Below are positions 1 to 5,452 of a stretch of DNA of 7,874 bases, in pieces. The translations under genes and the position numbers were made by a program. Origin of the DNA: an uncultured Oscillospiraceae bacterium (GTDB lineage: Bacteria; Bacillota; Clostridia; Oscillospirales; Acutalibacteraceae); the NCBI GenBank assembly GCA_900542375.1, contig UQNI01000070.1, forward strand, positions 1 to 7,874. The letters are read 5' to 3'. The notes under the pieces were generated by a model. That model worked only from the letters and a program-made list of their open reading frames with translations, had not been told where the DNA came from and ran no database searches. Within the stretch, counting starts at the first letter, position 1, and every line of letters starts with the position of its first letter.

Positions 1-251
1 AAGAGTACATGGGTGACGTTATCGGTGACCTAAACTCTCGCCGCGGTATGATTCTTGGTATGGACGCAGTACCGGGTGCACAACAAATCAATGCAGAAGT
101 TCCGCTTTCCGAAATGTTTGGTTATGCAACTGATATGCGTTCCAAAACTCAAGGTCGTGGACAATACACAATGGAACCGGCTCACTATAATGAGGTTCCA
201 AAATCTGTTGGTGAGGAAATCATTTCCGCACGTGGAAAAAAGAGTGAGTAA
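1..251 (+). CDS. fusA: Elongation factor G, C-terminal fragment (5' end outside window)
   Basis: The first complete codon is at base 3, and the reading frame runs 82 residues to TAA at 249-251. The text EYMGDVIGDLNSRRG, followed by GAQQINAEVPLSEMFGYAT and SKTQGRGQYTMEPAHY, is the highly conserved domain V end of the translocation GTPase EF-G. EF-G moves tRNA and mRNA through the ribosome after each peptide bond, at the cost of GTP. The fragment ends in a short charged tail (SARGKKSE). The GTPase domain lies upstream of the window and cannot be judged. tuf follows 106 bp downstream on the same strand with no terminator-like hairpin between them, the usual end of the rpsL-rpsG-fusA-tuf cluster in Bacillota, so read-through into tuf is likely. 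Confidence 0.97.
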   Translation, partial: EYMGDVIGDLNSRRGMILGMDAVPGAQQINAEVPLSEMFGYATDMRSKTQGRGQYTMEPAHYNEVPKSVGEEIISARGKKSE

Positions 252-283
252 TTTATAAAAACACTTGATTTTCAACAACAGAA

Positions 284-314
284 TTGATAAAATTGCGTTA
301 TAGACTTTTATAAT
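284..314 (+). promoter_or_regulatory. Possible internal promoter for tuf
   Basis: TTGATA at 284-289 and a consensus TATAAT at 309-314 lie in the fusA-tuf gap. The spacer is 19 nt, longer than the preferred 17, so this is a plausible rather than clear sigma-A promoter. A separate tuf promoter would give EF-Tu its usual excess over EF-G. The tuf ribosome site AAGGAGGA (343-350) sits 7 nt before the start codon and is essentially perfect. Confidence 0.4.
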
Positions 315-357
315 AAAAACAAATTCATTTTTTGGTATAAAAAAGGAGGAAATTCCA

Positions 358-1560
358 ATGGCAAAGGCAAAGTTTGAAAGAAGCAAACCACACGTAAACA
401 TTGGTACAATCGGTCACGTTGACCACGGTAAAACAACTACTACAGCAGCTATCACTAAGGTTCTAAACCTAAACGGTGAAGCAGAATTCGTTGATTATGC
501 TAACATCGATAAAGCTCCAGAAGAGAGAGCTCGTGGTATCACAATCAACACTTCTCACGTTGAGTACGAAACAGACAACCGTCACTATGCTCACGTTGAC
601 TGCCCAGGTCACGCTGACTACGTTAAAAACATGATTACTGGTGCTGCTCAAATGGACGGTGCTATTCTAGTTGTATCCGCAGCTGATGGCCCAATGCCAC
701 AAACTAGAGAGCACATCCTTCTATCCCGTCAGGTTGGTGTTCCATACATCGTTGTATACATGAACAAAGCTGACCAAGTTGATGACGAAGAGTTGCTAGA
801 CCTAGTAGAAATGGAAATCCGTGAACTACTAAACGAGTACGGCTTCCCAGGTGATGATACACCAATTATCCGTGGTTCTTCTCTAAAAGTTCTTGAGTCT
901 ACTTCTACAGACATCAATGCTCCAGAATACAAATGCATTCTAGACTTGATGAAAGCTGTTGACGAGTTCATCCCAACTCCAGAAAGAAAGAGCGACCAAC
1001 CTTTCCTAATGCCTGTTGAGGACGTATTTACAATCACAGGCCGTGGTACTGTTGCTACTGGTAGAGTTGAGCGTGGTCAAATCAACGTTAACGAAGAAGT
1101 TGAAATTGTTGGTATGACTGAAGAGAGCAGAAAAGTTGTTGTTACCGGCCTAGAAATGTTCAGAAAAATTCTAGACTTTGCTGAGGCTGGCGATAACGTT
1201 GGTGTATTGCTACGTGGTGTTCAAAGAACTGAAATTGAGCGTGGTCAAATCCTAGCTAAACCAGGTTCCATTAAACCTCACACAAAATTCAGAGGCCAAG
1301 TTTATATTCTAACAAAAGAAGAAGGCGGCCGTCATACTCCTTTCTTCAACAACTATCGTCCACAATTCTACTTCAGAACAACTGACGTTACAGGTGTTAT
1401 TACACTTCCAGAAGGTACAGAAATGTGCGTTCCTGGCGATAACGTTGAAATGGATGTTGAGTTGATTACTCCAATCGCTATTGAAGAGGGTCTACGTTTT
1501 GCTATCCGTGAGGGTGGTCATACAGTAGGTTCCGGCGTTGTTACAGCTATTAACGAATAA
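358..1560 (+). CDS. tuf: Elongation factor Tu
   Basis: This 400-residue cytoplasmic GTPase delivers aminoacyl-tRNA to the ribosomal A site. All the G motifs are visible: the P-loop GHVDHGKT (19-26), switch I RGITI (59-63), DCPGHAD (81-87) with catalytic His85, and NKAD (136-139). The G5 loop reads GSSL (173-176), where SAL is commoner. Domain 2 carries ITGRGTVATGRVERG, and domain 3 ends with FAIREGG. The length is normal for the family. His388 follows REGG where most EF-Tu have Arg (E. coli Arg381). The ATG is fixed by a near-perfect Shine-Dalgarno 7 nt upstream and by the standard N-terminus MAKAKFERSKPHVNIGTIGH. Leu codons are strikingly skewed: 17 of 24 are CTA and none is TTA, unlike the rest of the window. 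It follows fusA and is closed by the hairpin at 1586-1627. Confidence 0.99.
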   Translation: MAKAKFERSKPHVNIGTIGHVDHGKTTTTAAITKVLNLNGEAEFVDYANIDKAPEERARGITINTSHVEYETDNRHYAHVDCPGHADYVKNMITGAAQMDGAILVVSAADGPMPQTREHILLSRQVGVPYIVVYMNKADQVDDEELLDLVEMEIRELLNEYGFPGDDTPIIRGSSLKVLESTSTDINAPEYKCILDLMKAVDEFIPTPERKSDQPFLMPVEDVFTITGRGTVATGRVERGQINVNEEVEIVGMTEESRKVVVTGLEMFRKILDFAEAGDNVGVLLRGVQRTEIERGQILAKPGSIKPHTKFRGQVYILTKEEGGRHTPFFNNYRPQFYFRTTDVTGVITLPEGTEMCVPGDNVEMDVELITPIAIEEGLRFAIREGGHTVGSGVVTAINE

Positions 1561-1585
1561 TTAAAATCGTTTTGTAACGTAATAT

Positions 1586-1627
1586 AAAAATAAGACCATC
1601 GGATAGATTCCGATGGTCTTATTTTTT
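1586..1627. terminator. Bidirectional intrinsic terminator between tuf and the minus-strand small gene
   Basis: The arms AAGACCATCGG (1592-1602) and CCGATGGTCTT (1610-1620) form a perfect stem around a 7-nt loop. The stem is prolonged by an A run (1586-1590) facing a T run (1622-1627). Because A and T tracts flank both sides, it can end tuf from the left and the convergent gene at 1640-1903 from the right. Confidence 0.93.
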
Positions 1628-1639
1628 ACGTTTTAGTTA

Positions 1640-1903
1640 TTAAAAAGTGTAGGATTGTCCTTGAAAATGTTTGTTTTTATTTGCGTGTTTTTCATGGGCT
1701 CTGTTTTTCTGCAATTGATTTTGTGTTGCTTGAGAATTCACAATGTCACACATTTCTTCATAAGAATTGCAATGTGTGCAGCTATCAATTAAAGCAGTTT
1801 GCTCTTCTTGAGAAGCAAGTGCAAAATTTCTTCTTGCTTCAGGATTTCTTGCAAGAACAGCGCCAATACCCATTGGAATGTTGTTGTATTGATTGTAATG
1901 CAT
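1640..1903 (-). CDS. Small conserved Cys-containing protein of unknown function
   Basis: This is an 87-residue protein. The start is ATG at 1903, chosen because GAGGTG (1910-1915 on this strand) lies 6 nt upstream; the frame is open further to 1945 but lacks a ribosome site there. The N-terminal half, IPMGIGAVLARNPEAR followed by FALASQEEQTALID, resembles a family of short uncharacterised clostridial proteins with a 'G.ALA.NP.A...F..L...E' pattern, probably helical. That family assignment is from memory and unverified. A cluster CTHC (Cys42, Cys45) plus Cys52 follows, within a stretch ending SYEEMCDIV that is also typical of the family. The C-terminal 30 residues are polar, rich in Asn, Gln, His and Lys, and look disordered. 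There is no signal peptide or membrane segment, so it is likely cytoplasmic. It is monocistronic, converging on tuf. Function is unknown. Confidence 0.8.
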   Translation of the reverse strand: MHYNQYNNIPMGIGAVLARNPEARRNFALASQEEQTALIDSCTHCNSYEEMCDIVNSQATQNQLQKNRAHEKHANKNKHFQGQSYTF

Positions 1904-2103
1904 TTTTATCACCTCACAATACTTATTATCTCCAACGACACGCAAATATGATTTCCAATTGTATACGGCAAAATTTGTACTGCTTCCATTGCGTAAACTA
2001 TGTAAATTTGGCGCTTTCAGACTATTTTACAGGAATTTTCTGCTAAAAAATTTGTCAATTTCAATTTGTAAAAAATGTATTTTATCAAATTTTAAAATGG
2101 ATA
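1904..2103. other. AT-rich non-coding region between the small gene and the metK promoter
   Basis: I see no convincing gene here. Short plus-strand frames overlapping it lack ribosome sites and recognisable products. It must hold the promoter of the minus-strand small gene, but no clear sigma-A pair is visible; GATAAT lies near 1928-1933 on the minus strand without a matching -35. The right part (about 2042-2100) is very AT-rich, with AAAATTTG and CAAATTTT as an AT-only inverted pair, and could act as an UP element for the metK promoter. Confidence 0.4.
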
Positions 2104-2132
2104 TTTACATTAAGAAAAATTCGTGCTATACT
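2104..2132 (+). promoter_or_regulatory. Sigma-A promoter of the SAM riboswitch-metK transcript
   Basis: TTTACA (2104-2109), a 17-nt spacer, and TATACT (2127-2132) preceded by TGC (an extended -10). The predicted transcript start near 2139 puts the aptamer about 18 nt from the 5' end, as expected for an S-box leader. Confidence 0.8.
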
Positions 2133-2156
2133 AGCTATATCGAAATTTAAATATTT

Positions 2157-2253
2157 CCTTATCAAGAGTGACGGAGGGAACAGGCCCGATGATGTCCGGC
2201 AACCTACATATTTGTAAAGGTGCCAAATCCTGCGGTAAAGCCGAGAGATGAGG
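2157..2253 (+). promoter_or_regulatory. SAM-I (S-box) riboswitch aptamer upstream of metK
   Basis: The classic S-box core is readable in order: CTTATCAAGAG, GGAGGGA, GGCCCGATGA, CCGGCAACC, GGTGCCAAATCC and finally GAGAGATGAG. P1 closes with 7 pairs between 2157-2163 and 2247-2253, one of them G-U. A second hairpin (CGG/CCG around 2233-2243) fits P4. The aptamer binds S-adenosylmethionine. Here it precedes the gene for the enzyme that makes SAM, a direct feedback arrangement. The SAM-free antiterminator is not certain, but AGCCG (2239-2243) is complementary to CGGCT (2270-2274), and GGT (2252-2254) to ACC (2264-2266). Pairing these would break P1, P4 and the terminator together. Confidence 0.96.
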
Positions 2254-2262
2254 TTTGCAATT

Positions 2263-2297
2263 CACCGAACGGCTGCGAAGCGTGTTCGGTGTTTTTT
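2263..2297 (+). terminator. Riboswitch expression-platform terminator
   Basis: CACCGAAC (2263-2270) pairs perfectly with GTTCGGTG (2284-2291). An inner GCT/AGC stem (2272-2274 and 2279-2281) is capped by a GCGA tetraloop, and six T follow at 2292-2297. It lies between the aptamer and the metK ribosome site, so formation on SAM binding would stop transcription before metK. Confidence 0.93.
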
Positions 2298-2324
2298 GAT
2301 ATTTTTTATTTTTTGGAGGATACT

Positions 2325-3506
2325 ATGTCTAAATACTTTTTTACTTCAGAGTCTGTAACAGAAGGACATCCGGACAAAGTCTGCGATAAAATTTCTGATT
2401 CTATTTTAGATGCTATTTTGGCTCAAGACCCAAAGGCTCATGTTGCTTGTGAAGTAACAGCAACAACAGGTATTATTAATGTAATGGGTGAAATATCCAC
2501 AGAATGTTACGTTGATATTCCTTCTCTTGTGCGCGATGTCATCAAAGAAATCGGTTACGATGATCCTGCTTGCGGATTTGATGGCAATACATGTGCTGTA
2601 ACCACTTCAATTGATGTACAATCTCCTGATATTGCAATGGGTGTAAACGAGTCTTATGAGTCACGTCATGGCGCAACAGATGAAAACGATAAGATTGGTG
2701 CCGGTGACCAAGGAATGATGTTTGGTTTTGCATGTGATGAAACACCGGAATTCATGCCTTTGGCAATTTCTTTGGCCCATAAATTAGCAAAACAATTGAC
2801 AAAAGTTCGCAAAGATGGAACCTTATCATATTTAAGACCGGACGGTAAAACTCAAGTCACCATTGAGTATGATGATGACAAAGCTGTACGTGTTGATACC
2901 ATTGTGTTGTCTACACAACATGACCCAAATGTTGCTCACGTAACTTTGTGCGATGACATTTTAAAACATGTCATTAAGCCTATTATTCCCGAAAATCTTT
3001 TAGATGATAAAACCAAATATTTCATAAATCCAACAGGAAACTTCGTAATCGGTGGTCCGGTTGGGGATACAGGTTTGACAGGACGTAAAATTATCATTGA
3101 TACATATGGAGGTTACGGCAGACATGGCGGCGGTGCTTTCTCGGGAAAAGACCCAACCAAGGTAGACCGTTCCGGTGCATATGCAGCACGTTATGTTGCT
3201 AAAAATATTGTGGCTGCCGGTCTTGCTAAGAAGTGTGAAGTACAAATTGCATATGCAATCGGTGTTGCACGTCCTGTGTCTATTATGGTAGAAACATTCG
3301 GAACTTCTTCCTATTCCAATGACCAATTGGCAGAGGCAGTAAATCAAGTATTCGATTTACGTCCTACTTCCATCATTGAAACCCTGGAATTGCGTAAACC
3401 AATTTATCGTAATCTTGCCGCTTACGGACATATGGGTCGTGAAGATTTAAATGTTAGCTGGGAAAAGACAGATAAAGTAGAAGCTTTACGAAATGCATTA
3501 ATGTGA
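2325..3506 (+). CDS. metK: S-adenosylmethionine synthetase (methionine adenosyltransferase)
   Basis: This 393-residue cytoplasmic enzyme makes SAM from methionine and ATP, releasing phosphate and diphosphate. It is normally a tetramer using Mg2+ and K+. The signature sequences are all present: GHPDKVCD (14-21), the hexapeptide-type GAGDQGMMFGFA (125-136), DTGLTGRKIIIDTYGG (248-263) and the glycine-rich GGGAFSGKDPTKVDRS (268-283). The length is standard. The start is ATG at 2325, with GGAGGA (2315-2320) upstream. The frame is also open upstream through the riboswitch terminator, but MSKYFFTSESVTEGHPDK is the normal N-terminus. It is transcribed alone from the promoter at 2104, gated by the SAM riboswitch, and ended by the hairpin at 3510. 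Leu codons are mostly TTA, TTG and CTT, with no CTA, in contrast to tuf. Confidence 0.99.
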   Translation: MSKYFFTSESVTEGHPDKVCDKISDSILDAILAQDPKAHVACEVTATTGIINVMGEISTECYVDIPSLVRDVIKEIGYDDPACGFDGNTCAVTTSIDVQSPDIAMGVNESYESRHGATDENDKIGAGDQGMMFGFACDETPEFMPLAISLAHKLAKQLTKVRKDGTLSYLRPDGKTQVTIEYDDDKAVRVDTIVLSTQHDPNVAHVTLCDDILKHVIKPIIPENLLDDKTKYFINPTGNFVIGGPVGDTGLTGRKIIIDTYGGYGRHGGGAFSGKDPTKVDRSGAYAARYVAKNIVAAGLAKKCEVQIAYAIGVARPVSIMVETFGTSSYSNDQLAEAVNQVFDLRPTSIIETLELRKPIYRNLAAYGHMGREDLNVSWEKTDKVEALRNALM

Positions 3507-3509
3507 AAG

Positions 3510-3536
3510 AAAAACACGTCATTTGACGTGTTTTTT
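3510..3536 (+). terminator. metK intrinsic terminator
   Basis: ACACGTC (3514-3520) pairs with GACGTGT (3525-3531), closing a 4-nt loop, with an A run before and six T (3531-3536) after. It starts 4 bp past the metK stop codon. Confidence 0.92.
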
Positions 3537-3608
3537 ATATTTGGTAGATTTACCCAAAATATATTATGATATTTATCCTATTTTTTTTACAATATTATAC
3601 TATACTAC

Positions 3609-3644
3609 TAGACATAGTATTCTTTGTAAGGTATACTATGTCTA
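3609..3644 (+). promoter_or_regulatory. Promoter embedded in a 12-bp inverted repeat, upstream of the LRR gene
   Basis: TAGACATAGTAT (3609-3620) and ATACTATGTCTA (3633-3644) are perfect inverted copies separated by 12 bp. The left arm begins with a -35-like TAGACA (3609-3614). Exactly 17 nt later TATACT (3632-3637), overlapping the right arm, serves as -10. A start near 3644 leaves a 28-nt leader with GGGAG (3661-3665), 6 nt before the ATG. A dimeric regulator on this palindrome would cover both promoter boxes. Further TATACT copies at 3596 and 3601 may extend the site. Confidence 0.65.
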
Positions 3645-3671
3645 TATTTTAATTTTGAAAGGGAGTATTCT

Positions 3672-5414
3672 ATGAAAAAGAAAACTTCGATGGTATCATT
3701 GGTAGCCGCACTAATTGTGTCCAGTGCCATTTTACCTGTGTCTGCAGCGGCCACATCGGCTCCTGTATCTGTAAGCAACGCGGAGGCAGCAAGTGGTGCT
3801 GCAGTTTCAGGAGATGTAAAATTGGATGAAACAAATTTTCCGGATTCTGTATTTCGTGAGTATCTAAAAACAAATTATGATAAGGATAAAAATAATAGTT
3901 TATCTCAAGATGAGATTTTAGCCATTCATGAAATAAAATTAGGGTACAGTGGTGTTACCAATTTAAAAGGCATTGAATTCCTGACCGAGATTACATATTT
4001 AGAAGTAATGGAAACAGGAATTACTGAATTAGATGTTACTAAAAATACAAAGTTAACTTTAATTGATTGTTCTAATACGAAAATCACTAATCTCGATTTA
4101 AGCCGCAATACGGCATTAAAAACACTGTGGTGCTATAGTGCTCCAATTACAGAATTGGATCTTAGTAACAATACTTCTTTGGGAGTCTTAAGAGCATCAG
4201 GAACAGCAATTACTGAATTAGATTTATCTAATAATAAAGAATTGACATATTTGGAGTGTGATAGCACCAATATTACCGAGTTGTCTCTTGCAAATAATCC
4301 TAAGTTACAGTGGTTGATTTGTGCTAATACCAAAATACAACAATTAGATGTTACACATCTATCTGATTTAAGAAGATTTGAAATTCATAATACAGGTATT
4401 ACAAATTTAGACGTGACTAAAAATGAAAAATTAGTTCGTTTAGATTGTTCTAATACTCAAATAGGTAACTTAAATCTTGAAAATAATAGAAATTTACAAG
4501 TTTTACTCTGTGCTGACACTAGTTTAAATCAGTTAGATATTAGTAAGAATACTCAATTATTTTATTTTGATCTTAATAATACAAATATTTCAAATTTGAA
4601 TGTTGACCATCTTGCAGACTTACAATACTTAGATGTGTCGGGTACTAAACTTGAAACTTTGAATGTGGAAAATAATAGTAAGTTAGAAGTATTACAGTAT
4701 GATAACACACCTTTAATTGCGTTAAATGTGGGAAATAACCCACAACTACAAGATGTTATTGGTACTGCATTGCAGCAAAGATTAGAGATAACAGGCGGCT
4801 CATTTCAGTTAGCACAATTTTTCCCAACACTTGATATGAATAAAGTTGTGAATGTAACAGGTGCAACTTTAACAGACGGTATTGTATCTAATTATTTACC
4901 GGGACAACCAGTTACATATTCTTATAATGCTGGTACGGGCGCGAATGGACAACCAATTTATTTGACAGTTACTTTAAACTTGATGATTACCAATGTTTGG
5001 GAGCAAGAAATTTCAGCTTCTGATATGGTACTGGGAGAAAAAGTAAATGTTTCCGCAAAACCTGTTTTTGGAGATGTTCTATACGTTTATAGTCAACAAG
5101 AAAATGGTGTTTACACAGCTGATGAACCTACAACAGCAGGAGTATGGTATGTAAAGGCAATGGTAAATGGAAATGAATTTCTGACTGCACTAGAGAGCCA
5201 ACCTGTTGCTTTTAATGTAACGCAACCGGATGGAGCACCGGAGAATTCTAATCATGATTCAAACCATGATAGTGGTAATCAGGATATGGTAAACAATGTA
5301 AAAACAGGTGATGAAACCACAGTTGGTTTATTAGCATCTGTATTTGCTGTGTCTGTAGGAGTTCTTGCGTCACTCAAAGTATTGAAGAAAAAGAAAAAAT
5401 CTGACAAAATTTAG
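3672..5414 (+). CDS. Secreted leucine-rich-repeat protein with EF-hand-like loop and NVKTG sortase-type anchor
   Basis: A 580-residue predicted cell-surface protein. Residues 1-27 form a signal peptide (MKKK, hydrophobic core, cleavage near VSAAA). After a short Ala/Ser-rich linker, NFPDSVFREYLKTNYD leads into a 12-residue EF-hand-like loop (70-81; Asp70, Asp72, Asn74, Ser76, Glu81) that could bind calcium. A capping repeat (95-116) precedes twelve 21-residue LRR units (117-368) without a single insertion or deletion. Residues 369-440 match the post-LRR cap common in such proteins (KVVNVTGATLTDG, VTYSYNAG), and 442-516 look like an Ig-type beta domain. A polar Asn/Asp/His linker, NVKTG (542-546), a hydrophobic helix (about 550-569) and KKKKK form a wall-sorting signal. 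All six cysteines lie in the LRR solenoid. Such proteins usually bind proteins or surfaces; the ligand is unknown. The gene is monocistronic, with its own promoter palindrome and terminator. The start is supported by GGGAG. Confidence 0.93.
   Translation: MKKKTSMVSLVAALIVSSAILPVSAAATSAPVSVSNAEAASGAAVSGDVKLDETNFPDSVFREYLKTNYDKDKNNSLSQDEILAIHEIKLGYSGVTNLKGIEFLTEITYLEVMETGITELDVTKNTKLTLIDCSNTKITNLDLSRNTALKTLWCYSAPITELDLSNNTSLGVLRASGTAITELDLSNNKELTYLECDSTNITELSLANNPKLQWLICANTKIQQLDVTHLSDLRRFEIHNTGITNLDVTKNEKLVRLDCSNTQIGNLNLENNRNLQVLLCADTSLNQLDISKNTQLFYFDLNNTNISNLNVDHLADLQYLDVSGTKLETLNVENNSKLEVLQYDNTPLIALNVGNNPQLQDVIGTALQQRLEITGGSFQLAQFFPTLDMNKVVNVTGATLTDGIVSNYLPGQPVTYSYNAGTGANGQPIYLTVTLNLMITNVWEQEISASDMVLGEKVNVSAKPVFGDVLYVYSQQENGVYTADEPTTAGVWYVKAMVNGNEFLTALESQPVAFNVTQPDGAPENSNHDSNHDSGNQDMVNNVKTGDETTVGLLASVFAVSVGVLASLKVLKKKKKSDKI
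4020..4775 (+). repeat. Twelve tandem 63-bp (21-residue) LRR units inside the LRR gene
   Basis: Units begin at residues 117, 138, 159, 180, 201, 222, 243, 264, 285, 306, 327 and 348, always 21 apart. Each is two half-motifs, ITxLDVTxNTx and LxxLDCSNTx, so the solenoid repeats at 11 plus 10 residues. This resembles the nested 'IRREKO' LRR class. Position 17 is Cys in six units, position 20 is Thr in ten, and position 9 is Asn in ten. The DNA copies have diverged, so the array is visible in protein rather than in nucleotides. Confidence 0.93.
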
Positions 5415-5416
5415 TT

Positions 5417-5452
5417 AAAAAAGCACCTGAAATTCATTTCAGGTGCTTTTTT
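5417..5452. terminator. Shared bidirectional terminator between the two surface-protein genes
   Basis: GCACCTGAAA (5423-5432) pairs with TTTCAGGTGC (5437-5446), flanked by six A and six T. It starts 3 bp after the LRR stop codon. The last two bases (5451-5452) belong to the stop codon of the convergent minus-strand gene, so one hairpin serves both transcripts with no spare sequence. Confidence 0.92.

Noticed and set aside
1904..1945. Upstream ATG (1945) for the small Cys protein
   Set aside because: It has no Shine-Dalgarno, whereas GAGGTG lies 6 nt before the ATG at 1903.
1925..1960. Sporulation sigma-E-like promoter for the small gene (TCATATT, 14 nt, GATAATAA)
   Set aside because: The -35 fits but the -10 matches only about half of the CATACAAT consensus.
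2220..2324. In-frame GTG start for metK at 2220, adding 35 residues
   Set aside because: The extension runs through the riboswitch and its terminator, has no ribosome site, and precedes the universal MetK N-terminus, which has GGAGGA in front of it.
3609..3644. Invertible (phase-variable) promoter of the LRR gene
   Set aside because: The repeats are only 12 bp and enclose 12 bp. Known invertible promoters span much longer segments and need a recombinase, none of which is seen here. An operator is simpler.
3670..4333. Minus-strand frames opposite the LRR gene
   Set aside because: They mirror the repeated LRR codons, lack ribosome sites and encode nothing recognisable.
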